Notes: a model not told the origin generated them from the sequence alone. A stretch of 64,000 bases of DNA from Setoptus koraiensis (GCA_048013815.1 CM106586.1:18538001-18602000); one strand, 5' to 3'. Counted from the stretch's first letter, positions 34,554 to 47,117 are shown. Translations and numbers: made by a program.

Positions 34554-36625
34554 ATGGATTCGATCAAAATCAATATATTTAGGCATTTAATTTTCATCGT
34601 CATATTATTTAACGGTTCAGCAAATTTTATCCGGTCTCATGAGGACGAAGATGAAGCAACACATGTAAATCAGTCGGAATTTTGTTACGAACCGAATTCG
34701 AAGAGGCGAACACTGCTTGATCGATGGAAGTCACGTGTGGCCTTATTTCTGAGAAATAAACAACGAAAACCGACCTATCTCATATGGGTAGTACTCGACC
34801 TTTTTTTTGGACTCTACATTATATTCGATACTATGGTGCGTGGTTTCGGCAGCGAAAGTCTCATCGCTGCATTAGAAGAAAAATGTTTAATTGTCGACAT
34901 GTTTGCTCCTTACAGCCTCGGTTACAACATAATGATGAACAAAGTGGTGGCGATACTTTTTATTGAAGTCTACTTGTTTCGTATGAGGAACATCATCGCA
35001 AACATGAGGATGAACAGCGAACGCCAACTGGGCGATTTGGAAGTGACATACATGAACTGTCTCGAATTGACCCCCAGAGCCTGGATGTATATTCTAGGTC
35101 TAACGGATACAGTTCAAAGTAGAGATGAGGCGTATAATAAGAGAATCATGCACAGCACTATGCATTGCCAGCCTCGGTGTCAAGCTGCCCCATCGTTAGA
35201 TAAAGAGTATCGAGATCGGTTTCTGGACCAGAACAATGACCAATATGGCCATGCTGACGTCAGTGGTTGTGAATTAGCTAATATGGATATCAAGAAATGC
35301 TCGGCTCAGACGAATTGCAAAAAAAAGACGTTTGATTTTGACGATGACTTTCAAGAGATCAATTATCAGCTGAAATTTCCGGAGCAACTTTTAGTAAACG
35401 GGTCTCCCCATATAATGGGTTTGATGTCGATGAGGTTTGCGGCTTATATGCTTCTAATAATCGGCCCTGTGCTAATAATTCTCGCCATAGCTGTTACACA
35501 AGCTTCTTTATCGATTGAGTTTCATTACTGTGGCGATTCGATGTTATTGTTCGCCAAGCAGCGCCTTTTACCATATTTGTCGTTAGCTATCGTTTGCCTC
35601 AACATACTATTTCATCTCGAAGAGAATGCACTCTTTATTCTTCACTGTGGAATCTGCTACAGCAAGGCCAAACATACGCTAGATTTGGTCTCAAGCTTAA
35701 TTGAACTGCATCGATCCAAAGGAAAACGTGCCCAGAAATTCCGCTTACCGCACTTAAGCAAGAGCAACTATCAAGCTACTCGCGACTACGAGATCAGCAA
35801 AGGGGGGTGCACACTCCAGAATCACTATCGATCGATATTCGCCAATGCAATCATCGATAAAGATGCCATGGATTCGATAAGGATATCCGAAGAAATAGAT
35901 AGACTCGTCGCGATGATTATGGAGCTACGCTCAGACTTTGATCGTCTGAGGCGACGTTCTACATTTGACATAAATTTGGACCTTTGTTTCAAGATGCCAT
36001 GTGTTATATTACCTCTGACAAGGCTCATATCGGCAGATCTTGGCACCCTGGAAGCTCAAATACTTTGTATTGTGCAAGGATATCTGGCTCCCATTCTAGT
36101 CATTAGTTATTTTTCCGCCCTTGTCCATTCTAAGGTGATTATCATGATACAAACATTTTCACCTACAGTATCTCGCTATTCTCCTTATCACCCGATGACC
36201 ACAACACATTTCGGCCGCAATTTCGAACTAAGGTCAGATTTTTCATCCACATTTTACATCCATCCCATTATATTTCCAGTTCAGGGCCATCTATCATGCC
36301 TTACAGAATCTCATGACCTATCATTCCCTCATGACTAGCTGGAACCTTCAGCGATTGTCGTACATTGCAGAGGATCTAGGTGATATCCGCAATGTGGCGC
36401 TCTTTATCTTCACTGTAAACCCGGTGACACTTGGTAACTTACCTATGGTTAGTATATCGTGAAAGAGGAAGAATCTTACTCTGTGAATCCTTCAATGTGA
36501 ATTCTCTGTAGTCATATCTATTTACTTTATATTGCAAAAACATATTCTATTCCAATATATGTATTCTATAGCTAATCGGCTGGACCGCATCAGGCATAAT
36601 ATTGTTGTTACAATATGCAGTTTAA
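34554..36625 (+). CDS. Gustatory-receptor-like receptor GRL2
   Basis: Exons 34554-36134, 36280-36447 and 36572-36625, 600 residues. An in-frame ATG at 34533 (MEVDIIE) and open frame back to 34440 exist, but similarity between copies is best from MDSIK at 34554. The first loop holds a CxxxC-like cluster (CQPRCQAAP) and the shared FDFDDDFQEINYQLKFP. The last exon reads LIGWTASGIILLLQYAV. Exon 1 stays open through all of intron 1 (145 nt, the shortest) to 36338 in another frame than exon 2, so an unspliced message would give a different, truncated C-terminus. All splice sites and the frame look whole. Confidence 0.72.
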
Positions 36626-37130
36626 AATTTTATGATATAATTTGTTTGAAATGAATATTTTGCATGAATACTGCGCTGTCAAGTTCTTCGCTTAAAAATT
36701 GGGGTTTTCAACCTCTGTGTTCCCAGCCTAGTACAATGGAGCTCGGATGGCGTCTATAAGGTCTGAAGATTTGGTGGATCTTTTCAAAAAAAAAAAAAAC
36801 AGATGTAAACCACCGAAATCATCGATCGAATAGATTTGTGCTGGTTTATGTATGTATGATGTATTTTCGGTCAGAAACTTGGTAGCTAAGTCAGTCAATT
36901 CAGCTGTTTTGATTGACAAATATAGATGAAACTGGCTCCTATTGTTATTCTCCGCCAAATAAACCTTGAACCGATAGAAAAGTTGAGAACATGATCTAAC
37001 TTGGCGACAATGTGCAGTGTTGTGCAGTTAAACTTCAAGTTATTGTTAAATTGTGCCTTTTTTAGTATTTGTAGATATAGACATCATAAGCCTTTCAGGT
37101 TCGGGCACGGGTTAATTGCAATGAATCCGG
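36626..37130. other. Intergenic stretch between GRL2 and a receptor remnant
   Basis: No gene seen. A piece at about 36969-36992 (CCGATAGAAAAGTTGAGAAC) recurs near 62556-62580 after GRL9, so it is a dispersed or duplicated spacer element. Confidence 0.5.
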
Positions 37131-37528
37131 GAGATGACTTCCAACAAATCAATTATCAGCCAAATGTTCTATCACTTGAACTTAAACAGGTCCCCTCATA
37201 TTGTTGATTTGTAGGCGCTGAGATTAGTGTTCTATCTATTTCTTGTGGGAGGTTTGCTGATACTATTGCCCGCAGCAGCAGCTATAAAACTCTCTTCTTC
37301 GATTGAGTATTACAATTGTGCTAGTTCGTTGATACTATTGTCAAACGACGTCTTCAATTGGTCATTGTCAATGACAATTTGTCATCGCTATTACTGTTTA
37401 AATTCACAGAAGTCACTCATGCTCTGCACTGCGCAATCTGCTGCAGCAAAGCTGAGCTTACAATCGATTTGACCTCACAGTTAATTGAACTGCATCCGTC
37501 CAGTGGGGACAGTACTTCGAGCTCCTGA
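37131..37528 (+). pseudogene. Receptor pseudogene fragment
   Basis: The frame DDFQQINYQ recalls the loop motif, and then FYLFLVGGLLILLPAAAAIK..SSIEYYNCASS and a later CNQLIELH-like part align with the middle of GRL exon 1. It lacks the 5' third and the two small exons and is interrupted several times. It is a remnant of one more array member. Confidence 0.75.
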
Positions 37529-37719
37529 TTGACCCGGCTGGCGTTATGATTTTTGGCCTTATGATTGGGCGTTCTGATCACTCGGCCTTTCGACAGTTTA
37601 CCCATATGGCGTAGATGGGCTAGTAAGGGCAGTCAATAGACATTAGCGATCGATGCTGTTTCTTGTTGTGGCGCAACGAACCGCCCGTCGAGAAATTGTA
37701 TGGACATCTTTGTTGCGAG

Positions 37720-37770
37720 CCTAAAGTGGCCTTTATGGCTTTTATCCTCTAGTAAAGGCCGCCACACTAC
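37720..37770. mobile_element. Truncated hAT-type MITE end
   Basis: CCTAAAGTGGC...GGCCGCCACACTA matches internal sequence and the terminal repeat of the complete element at 51120-51258 (TAGTGTGGCGGCC in reverse). The opposite end was not found, so this is a fragment. Confidence 0.6.
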
Positions 37771-37975
37771 GCACTCATGGCCGGGACAGTTTCGATTTGC
37801 GGAATGCGAAAACTCGTCCCATCTATTGGTGTGCAGACCTCAACCCAGCACTACATGTTCTACATGCATTTTTTGTACCCAATGAAATATTTTTAGTATG
37901 ATAGAAATAAGAAGTGCACAAAATATGTCTGGAAAGTCACAAAATAAGGATTAATAATTGATAAGGAGTTCTATC

Positions 37976-37983
37976 GTGCGTGC
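37976..37983 (+). promoter_or_regulatory. GTGCGTGC element upstream of GRL3
   Basis: AGTTCTATCGTGCGTGCATGG, 376 nt before the GRL3 start. Confidence 0.6.
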
Positions 37984-38351
37984 ATGGCTCAGCGACACTT
38001 TTTTTGGGCTGTCAACCGCTTATACATGACGGTGGGACACACAAAACACATAAACAAAAATATCGAGACTCGAGACTGATGGTCCATGAAGCCCGATTCC
38101 GACATTTATCTGGATTTTCATTTTTTTTTTTTAGATTTCAACTCTTATGTGAGCAGTCGAAAAGGTAAAATCCGTCGAGTGAAGTGTAACTCGGACAGAG
38201 GCAGTTAAACAACTTGAAGAGTAAAATTTACAAATTGATTGGAAATAAAATAGAAAAAAAAAACCAAATGGATGGATTCAAGATCAGAATGTGAAACGAT
38301 TTGTATCCTTCTCTTCATAGCTTATATTGTATAGAAGTGGATATTAGTGAG

Positions 38352-40568
38352 ATGGATTCGATCAAATTCAATATATTTAGGCATTTTATCTCAGTTCTTA
38401 TACTCTGCAACGAGTCAGCAAATTTTGCTTCGTCCTATAATGAAGGAGAAGAAGAAGTAACACATAAGAACCAGCCGAAAATTTGCCACAAGCTGAGTTG
38501 GAATAAGAGAGCACCACTCGATGGAATGAGAGCTCGCGTAATCTTGTTCCTTGAAAATAGGCAACAAAAACCGACCTATCTTATTTGGGTAATCCTCGAC
38601 TATCTGTGTAGGCTCTATTTTATATTCAACATGATGGTGTATGGTTTTGGCAGCAAAAGTCTTATCGCTAAATTAGAGGATAAACATTTGATCGTTGACG
38701 TGTATACCTCTTATGGCTTCGCTCGGGTGGTCAACAAAATTTTGGCCATACTTTTTATAGAGGCCTACTTATTACGTACGAAGAACATCGCGGCAAACAT
38801 GAGGATGGAAACCGGACGCCAACGTGGTGATTTGGCAATGACATACATGAACTGTCTCGAATTGACCCCCAGAGCCTGGATGTATGTTCTAGGTCTAACG
38901 GATGCAGTTCAAAGTAGAGATAAGGCACACCTTGAGAGGATGACCCACAGCACTCAGCAATGCAAGCGTCAGTGTCAAGATGCCGCATCCTCAGAAAAAG
39001 AGCATCGAGGTCAATTTCTTCGTGCATATTATAATCGACGTGGCCATACTGCTTTCATCGTCTCTGGATTGTCGGATACGCAGCGAGCGAACTACAAGAA
39101 AAAATTCAATTTCGACGATGACTTCCGAGAAATCAATTATCAGCTAAAGTTTCCAGAGCATCTTCTTCAAAATGGGTCCCCCCATATAATGGATTTAGTA
39201 TCACTGAGAATATTGTCTTATATGACCGCAACAGGAGTGTTGTTTTTATTATTCTGCGCGATAGTAATTATAAGAAGTTTTTTATTGATGGAGTCGAACA
39301 ACTATGGCAATTCGATCTCATTATTCATGAAGCAGCGGTTTATTCCTTATTTGTTCATACTCATCTCTTCCATAATCGTACTGTTTCAATTTATAGAGCA
39401 CAGCCTCTTTATTCTTCACAGTACAGTCTGTTATTGCAAAGCTAAGCAGACGCTCGATTTTTCACTACAGTTGGTTGAACTGTATCGGTCCAACAGAAAT
39501 CGGACCTCGATAGCAAACTTAATAAGGCATAGCACAAAAGGAAACTCTAAAAATATTCAAGTTAATGAGATCAGCAAAGAGGAGCCCACTGCCACAAATC
39601 ATTGCCGATTGGTCGATTCAATTATCGACAAAGAAACAAATACAATATGGATCGATTTATCCAAAGAAATAGACAGGCTCTTCAGTATGATTGTAGAGCT
39701 ACGCTCGGACATCGACCATCTGAAGCGACGTTTTACACTCGATTTAAACTTGGAACTTCTTTTCAAGATACCATGTGTTATATTAACTCTGTCAACGCTA
39801 ATTGCGAGGGCAGACCTGAGCGTTTTGGAGGTTCAAATACTTTGTGTTCTTTTGCAAGGATATTGGGTTCCCATCTTACTCCTCAGTCTTTATGCTGCTT
39901 GTGTACATTCAAAGGTGATCATCCTGATACGCGTCATTTGTTGATGAGTAATTAGCAGAAAGCTAGTTCTTACGCTCCCGGATCATATTCATTCACGAAC
40001 CCCACATAATCTCATTTGCTTCACGCTTTTTTCGTGGTCTCATCGCCAGTTGACGACTGAGCAAGAACATAAGGGGGCCCGAGAAACAACCTGTAGATTA
40101 AACTAGAGCGAGATGAGAGCGAATGGGGGGCTTATGCTGTTCACTCTTCTAACCTCCCGATAACAATAAATAATATCGGACTCTTCATCCCATTCATATA
40201 TCCATTTATATATCTATTCAATGATATTTCCAGTTCAAGGCTATCTATCATGCCCTGCAGAATCTCATGGCCTACCATTCCCTTATGAATTCTTGGAACC
40301 GTCAACGATTGTTGTCCATAGAAGAGGATCTTAATGATGTCAAAAATGTGGCGATTTTTATTTTCGGAACAAACCCGCTGACTTTTGGTAACGTGCCAAT
40401 GGTTAGTATACCATGGAAGAGAATGAATCTCTAGCAGTGAATCCTTGAATTTTTAACCTTCAATATTCACGTCATCCTATTTCGTATTGCATCATTTAAT
40501 TGTATTTTCTATAGCTAATTGGATGGATGGCATCAGGCATAATATTGTTGTTACAGTATGCAGTGTGA
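38352..40568 (+). CDS. Gustatory-receptor-like receptor GRL3
   Basis: Exons 38352-39914, 40234-40401 and 40515-40568, 594 residues, start MDSIKFNIF. The 17 in-frame codons before this ATG are not conserved as protein. The first loop has QCKRQCQDA and a shortened segment before FNFDDDFREINYQLKFP. The second loop keeps NHCRLVDSIIDKE and the helical SKEIDRLFSMIVELRSDIDH. The C-terminal exon is LIGWMASGIILLLQYAV. The exon-1 frame ends three codons after the donor, so intron retention would simply stop the protein before its last membrane segment. Confidence 0.73.
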
Positions 40569-40819
40569 AATTTCGATCATTCCATCCATCATCCTAGATG
40601 AATGGGTAGAGGCATACTGAGAGTATAAATTCTATTGAGTACAAGCTCAGACAATGTAAGGCATGAGCGATCCCAAACAAATTTCATATGATGGTAAGCG
40701 GGCTCAATATACAAGAAGTATTTTTGTCCTCAATAAGGTGCTTTCTAATGGGATAGAAACGAGAAGCACACATAACATGGTAATATTGTCGAGAGATGGC
40801 CACCAATAGTACCGGTAAG

Positions 40820-40964
40820 TTACCGGTTACCTTGCGGTTTAAAATAAGTAAAAATCAATTTGATCTTACTAAATCAAAAAAACCATTAAAGCCGTGATTT
40901 AAATCACATTTTTTTATTGATTTAAATCATTTGATTTAAATCAAAAAAATCTCCACTCTACAGG
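40820..40964. mobile_element. Possible small transposon insertion in the GRL4 5' module
   Basis: Compared with the GRL5 flank, about 145 extra bases lie here, bordered on each side by GGTAAGTT, which would be an 8-bp target duplication. The interior has GATTTAAATCA-type AT-rich repeats common in hAT-derived elements. Terminal inverted repeats are not clear, so family is uncertain. Confidence 0.4.
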
Positions 40965-40975
40965 TAAGTTTCATT

Positions 40976-40983
40976 GTGCGTGC
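40976..40983 (+). promoter_or_regulatory. GTGCGTGC element upstream of GRL4
   Basis: TTTCATTGTGCGTGCATAG, 621 nt before the start. GRL4 and GRL5 have a longer leader than the others because of an extra duplicated block. Confidence 0.6.
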
Positions 40984-41021
40984 ATAGAGACTTTCATCGA
41001 CATGTGGTTAAATGAGCCACG

Positions 41022-41065
41022 ATAACTCAATAGCTCAAAAACAGAGCTATTGAGTTATAGCTCTG
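41022..41065. repeat. Overlapping inverted repeats (local hairpin)
   Basis: ATAACTCAATAGCTC (41022-41036) is the exact complement of 41044-41058. CAGAGCTA (41042-41049) also pairs with TAGCTCTG (41058-41065). GRL5 lacks this in the matching place. Confidence 0.8.
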
Positions 41066-41087
41066 TTTATTATGAGACAGTTGATTT

Positions 41088-41111
41088 ATGTTCCGTGAAA
41101 CACGATTCTGA
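41088..41111 (+). other. Short upstream open frame of GRL4
   Basis: ATGTTCCGTGAAACACGATTC then TGA: MFREtRF-type, seven codons, equal in length to that of GRL5. Confidence 0.35.
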
Positions 41112-41596
41112 CATAGACCCCCTGAGGTTCTGAAGGCATATTCTTATGTGCCCACTGAAATTAGTAGAATGTATCGAGTAAAGAATAACTCGACCAGAGA
41201 CAGTTAAAGAGTGGAGAAGTAAATTTACGAAATTGGTCGGAAATGAAAAGTAGAAGTGAAGAGATAGAACAGGCTTACACTCAAAAATGTCTGCACCATT
41301 TTCTTGATCGTTCGTTTTATGTGATCAACCACAATATATTTAACCCTCGCTATTTTAATTGTCATGGTCCATTGATCCTCATGAGGTTTTCGAGGTATGC
41401 TCCTCTGTGTCTGATTCAAGCGATATAATATGTCGGGCAAAGTGTAACCGAAATGAAGACAGTCGAACAACTGGAGGTAGAAATTCACAAAGCTAATGAA
41501 AACAGAGTGACGAGAAAAGTTCAAACGTTATTGAAATTTGAAAATTCGCATCATTTTCTTGGTCGTTCATATTGTGTGGAAGAGGATAGTATTGAG

Positions 41597-43858
41597 ATGG
41601 ATACGATCAAATTCAACATATATCGGCTGGGAATTTCGGTCATCACATACATCAACGGTTCAGCAAATGTTATGCGGTTCGACAATGAAGAAGAAGGAGC
41701 AGCACAACTAAACCAGTTGGGTATTCTTCACGAGTTGAAGGCGAAGAAGGGCTCACTGCTCGATAAAATTAAGGCTCGCGTGGTCTTATTTCTGGCAAAT
41801 AGACAAAAAGAACCGAGCTACCTTGTATGGATAGTGCTCGACTCCCTCTGTGGACTCTATATTCTATACAATATGAGCGTTTACGGCTTTGGCAGCAAAG
41901 GTCTCATCGCGAAATTAGAAGAGCAACACCTGACCCTCAATATGATCGCACCGTATAAGGCCGCTAGAATGCTCAACAGAGTTGGTGCCATACTTATTAC
42001 AGAAACATACGTTTTTCGAATGAAGAACATCGCAGTGAACATGAGGACAGAGACTGGGCGCCAACACTTTGATCAGGAATTGACGTACTTACACAATATT
42101 GTGTTAACTCCCAGAGCTTGGATGTTCATCGTGGGTCTCACAAATAGAGTTCGAAGCAAAGACACTGCATATCACGAGAGAATCACTGGCAGCACTCAAC
42201 AATGCAAGCTTCAGTGTCAAGCTGCCTCATTGTCAGATAGAGAGTATCCAAGTCGATCTCTCAGTGCAAATCATACTAAACGTAGTGACACCGATGCCGG
42301 GGGTTCTAAATTATCTGAATTGGCCCCGAAATATTCGGCACAGGCGAGTCACAAAAGAAAAGCGTTCAATTTCGACGATGACTTTCGAGAGATCGATTAT
42401 CAGCTAAAATTTCCGAGGCAACTTCTGGTAAATGGGTCTCCCCATATCATGGATTTGGAGACACTGAGGTTTGGTACTCATCTTTATTTGTCATGCATTA
42501 TCGGGATAGCAGTGTTTGGCACGGCAGCTATAAGAGCTTCTCTGTTGATTGAGTTTCACTACTGTGGCAATTCGACGTTGGTATTCGTCAAGCAGCGTCT
42601 TGTTGCGTATATTTTTACGGTTATCGCTTGCGCACACGTAATGTTCCATTTTGTAGACGTTTGTGTCTCTAGCACAGAGTGTGCAATCTGCTACAGTAAG
42701 GCCAAGCGGGTGCTAGACTTGGCCTCTCAATTAATTGAACTGTATCGGCGCAACCGAAAACGTATTTCGAACTTCCGCCTACCGAACTCAGGAAAGTGCG
42801 ACACGAAGGGAGAGCGCCAAATCATCCGAGAGAATCGGAACGACAAACACGAGGCCGTCATCCGAAATCATTGTCGATTGGTCGAAACGATTGTCCATAA
42901 CGAGGAAACAAATCCAATATGCAGTGATCTATCAGGAGAAATAGACAGACTCGTCGCGATGATCATGGAGATACGCTCGGACCTAGACCAACTGAAGCGA
43001 CGTTATACACTTGACATAAACATGGAACTTTTTTTCAAGATGCCATGTGTTATAATAACTCTATCAGCACTCATTGCGACGCCAGATATGAGCAACAAGG
43101 AGGCTCAAATACTTTTTCTTATTTTGCAAGGATATTTGGTTCCCGCCATTTACCTATGCATGTTTGCCGCTCTTGTTCATTCTAAGGTGATCATCATGCT
43201 ATAGATTATCTGTTTACCTTTTATTATTTTAATCCTCTCTTATATGACCCAGCGATTAGTGTAATGTTATCACCGTTACTCACTTCCCTCATTTAACCCC
43301 AGATGCTGTCTTGAATCTTTTTTGTTTCTCTAGTCTCACTGCAAGTCGATTTATAACTTTCTTCAGACAGTAATGAAAGATTCTACGAAAGCTAACTTGT
43401 TGCTCGAGCTGGTGTGAGATGTGAGCTAATGTGAGGACGTCTGGTATTGTGTCGACCCGTCTATGTTATCGCTCATCACATAACTAACAGATATCCCATC
43501 TTTATTTTACACCCATCGATCACGTTTCCAGTTCGAAGCCATCTATTTTGCCCTACAGAATCTCATGACCTATAATTCTCTCATGGCTACCTGGGATTTT
43601 CAACGATTGTCGTCGATAGAAGACGATCTAACTGATATCGAAAATGTTGCGCTCTTTATCTTCACTGTTAACCCAGTGACTTTTGGTAATCTGCCGATGG
43701 TTAGTATGTTACTACGGACAAAAAATCTCGAACTGTGACTTCTAGAATGTGTATTCTTCTATATTTACGTCTTGCCGTTTCAAACTGACCAATATATTCT
43801 ATAGCTGGCTGGATGGATCGCATCGGGTATAGCATTGTTGTTGCAATATGCAGTGTGA
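41597..43858 (+). CDS. Gustatory-receptor-like receptor GRL4 (MDTIK subgroup)
   Basis: Exons 41597-43186, 43532-43699 and 43805-43858, 603 residues. It starts MDTIKFNIYRL, which with GRL5, GRL7 and GRL10 defines a subgroup. The frame is open upstream to an ATG at 41453, giving 48 extra residues ending HHFLGRSYCVEEDSIE. A similar string is also readable before other copies but with frame breaks, so I treat it as leader. The first loop has CKLQCQAAS and FNFDDDFREIDYQLKFP (Asp for the Asn of the MDSIK group). The tail is LAGWIASGIALLLQYAV. Confidence 0.73.
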
Positions 43859-44162
43859 AATTTCGATCATTCTATCCAACATGCTAAATGGATGGGTCGA
43901 AGCATACTAAGAATATAAATTCTATTGAATATCGTGCGGTCTTTCGCATGCACGATGTGAGAGACCGTCAATACTTTCATGACAAGTTACGACAATGTAA
44001 GGCATGAGCGATTCCAAACAAATTTCATATGATGGTAAGCGGGCTCAATATACAAGAAGTATTTTTGTCCTCAATAAGGTGCTTTCTAATGGGATAGAAA
44101 CGAGAAGCACACATAATATGGTAATATTGCCGAGAGATGGCCACCAATAATGATTTTCATTT

Positions 44163-44170
44163 GTGCGTGC
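44163..44170 (+). promoter_or_regulatory. GTGCGTGC element upstream of GRL5
   Basis: TTTCATTTGTGCGTGCATAG, 686 nt before the start, the longest spacing in the array. Confidence 0.6.
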
Positions 44171-44296
44171 ATAGAGACTTTCATCGACATGTGGTTAAAT
44201 GAGCCATCGAGGGCCCACACATGAAAAAGAGGGGATAATGATAACTTCGACGCTGATAAAATGGCCGAACTAACAAGACTATGCGGCAGCTAATTC

Positions 44297-44320
44297 ATGG
44301 TCCGTGAAACACGATTCTGA
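44297..44320 (+). other. Short upstream open frame of GRL5
   Basis: ATGGTCCGTGAAACACGATTC then TGA, seven codons, 552 nt before the GRL5 start. Confidence 0.35.
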
Positions 44321-44848
44321 CATGGGCCCCCATGAGATTCTAAAGGTATATTCTCATATGCCCACTGAAATTGGTAGAATGTATCGAGTAAAGAATAACT
44401 CGACCAGAGACAGTTAAAGAGTGGAGAAGTAAATTTACGAAATTGGTCGGAAATGAAAAGTAGAAGTGAAGAGATAGAACAGGCTTAAAATCAAAAATAT
44501 CTGCGACATTTTCTCGATCGTTCATCCTATGCGAAAGTGGATATTATTGAGAAGCATACGATCAAACACAATATATTTAGTCTCGCGATTTTAATTGTCA
44601 TTTGAGAGGGATTTAAGGCCCATTTATCCTCATGAGGTTTTCGGGGTATATTCTTATATGTATGATTCAAGCGATAGAATCAGTCGGGTAAATTGTAACT
44701 GAAATGATGACAGTCGAACAAATGGAGGGAGGAATTGACAAAACTAATGGGAACAAAGTGACGAGAAAAATTCAAACGTTATTAAAACTTGAAAAATTCG
44801 CATCATTTTCTTGGTCGTTCATATCGTGTGGAAGAGGATAGTATTGAG

Positions 44849-47117
44849 ATGGATACGATCAAATTCAACTTGTTTCGGCTCTCACTTTTTATCACCATAT
44901 ACATCAACGGTTCAGCTGAAATTATTTCGCTCAAAGATGAAGAAGAGAAAGCAGCAGCACATGCAAACCATCCAGAGATTTTTTGCGAGCTGAAAGCGGA
45001 GAAAAGGCGGCCACCCTATGAAAAGAAGGCCTGTGTTGCCCTTTTCATGAGACATGGACAACGAAAACCGATATATCTTGTATACATAGTGCTCGAATTC
45101 ATCGGTGGATTCTATATTCTATGCAACCTGATCGTTTACGGCTTTGGAAGCAAAGGTCTCATCGCGAAATTAGAAGAGGGACACCTGACCGTCAACATAC
45201 TCGCAAATTATGGGATCTCTAGAACGCTCAACAGAGTTGGTGCCATACTCATTATAGAAACCTACGTTTTTCGAATAAGGAACATTGCAGCAAACATGAA
45301 GATAAAGACTGGGCGCCAACACTCCGATCAGCAAATGACGTACTTATACAATCTTGAGTTAACTCCCAGAGCTTGGATCTATATTTTGGGTCTGACAGAT
45401 AGAGTTCGAAGCAAAGACACTGCATATCACGAGAGAATCACTGGCAGCACTCAACAATGCAAGCTTCAGTGTCAAGCTGTCTCATCGTCAGATATGGAGC
45501 ATCCGAGTCGATCTCTCAGTGCAAATCATGATGAACGTAGTCACATTGATGCCGAGGGTTCTGAATTATCTGAATTGGCCCCGAAAGATCCGGCACAGGC
45601 GAGTCGCAAAAGGAAGGCGTTCAATTTCGACGATGACTTTCGAGAAATCGATTATCAGATCAAATTTCCGGGGCAACTTCTGGTAAACGGGTCTCCCCAT
45701 ATCATGTATTTGGAGACACTGAGGTTTGGAGCTTATCTTTATCTGTTAGTCGTCCTTGGGATAGCAGTGTTCGGCATAGCAGCAATAAGAGCTTCTCTGT
45801 TGATTGAGTTTCACCACTGTGGCGATTCGATGTTAATTTTCGTCAAGCAGCGTCTTCTAGCATATATATTGGCGGTTATCACTTGCGTACTCATAATGTT
45901 CCATTTTGTCGACCTTGGTGTCTCTTGCACAGATTGTGCAATCTGCTACAGCAAGGCCAGGCATACGCTCGATTTGGCCCATCAATTAATTGAACTGCAT
46001 CGATCGAATGCAAAACGTATTTCGAACCTCTGCATACCGAACTCAGGAACGAGCGACACGAACGGAGAACACCAAAGTGCTCGGCGCAATGAGATCAGCA
46101 AAGAAGAGGTTGCCCTCCTGAATCACTGTCGATTGGTCGAAACAATTATCCATAACGATGAAACAAATTCAATATGCAGTGATCTATCAGAAGAAATAGA
46201 CAGACTCGTCGCGATGATCATGGAGATACGCTCGGACATTGATCATATAAGGCGCCGTAATACACTTGACGTAGATTTGGAACTTTTTTTCAAGATGCCA
46301 TGTGTTATAATAACTCTATCAGCACTCATTGCAACGCCAGATCTGAGTTCTACGGAAGTTCAAATACTTGGTCTTGTTTTGCAAGGATATTTGGCTCCCA
46401 TACTCCTCCTATGCCTTTTTGCCGCTCTTGTTCATTCTAAGGTGATCATCATGCTATAGATAATTTGTTTACCCTTTATTATTTTGATTCTCTCTCATAA
46501 GACCTAACGATTAGTGTAATGTTATCACCGTTGCTCACTCCCCTCATTTAATCCCAGACGCTATCTCGCATCCTTTTCGTTTTCTCTAGTCTCACTCCGA
46601 ATCGACCTATAGCTTTCCTCAGACAGTCATGAAATATCCTACGAAAGCTAACTTGTTGCTCGAGCTGATGTGAGATGTGAGCTAATGTGAGAACGTCTGG
46701 TATCGTGTCGATCCAGCTCTGTTATCGCTCAAGGCATAACTAACGTCAGATATTTCATCTTTATTTTACGTCCATCGATCATATTTCCAGTTCAAGGCCA
46801 TCTATTATGCCCTACAGAATCTTATAACCTATAATTCTCTCATGACTAGTTGGAATCTCCATCGATTGACGTCAATCGAAGACGATCTCAATGATATAAA
46901 AAGTGTTGCGCTTTTTATTTTCACTGTAAACCCGGTGACTTTTGGTAATATGCCGATGGTTAGTATGTTATGATGGACAAAAAATCTCAAATTGTGACCT
47001 CTAAAATCTTTGCTTCTCCATATTTACTTCTCCTTGTTTCATACTGTTCAATATATTCTATAGATAATTGGATGGATTGCATCGGGTATAGTATTGTTAT
47101 TGCAATATGCAGTTTGA
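44849..47117 (+). CDS. Gustatory-receptor-like receptor GRL5 (MDTIK subgroup)
   Basis: Exons 44849-46441, 46791-46958 and 47064-47117, 604 residues. It is the closest relative of GRL4: the middle part (for example GSTQQCKLQCQA, then PSRSLSANH) and both introns and flanks are almost the same, so the pair comes from a recent duplication of about 3.3 kb. The N-terminal quarter differs most (KKACVALFMRHGQRKPIYLVY). Tail IIGWIASGIVLLLQYAV. No defects are seen. Confidence 0.73.

Larger units (their letters stand above)
40569..41596. other. Intergenic region with GRL4 5' module and an inserted segment
   Basis: It contains a stretch nearly identical to the one before GRL5 (40651-40809 versus about 43990-44150), interrupted by an AT-rich segment at about 40820-40964 with repeated GATTTAAATCA, then the GTGCGTGC element and a local hairpin at 41022-41065. 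Confidence 0.65.

Noticed and set aside
37001-37207. A separate small gene at 37001
   Set aside because: Its last third matches the receptor loop motif and continues into receptor-like sequence, so it is part of a receptor remnant.
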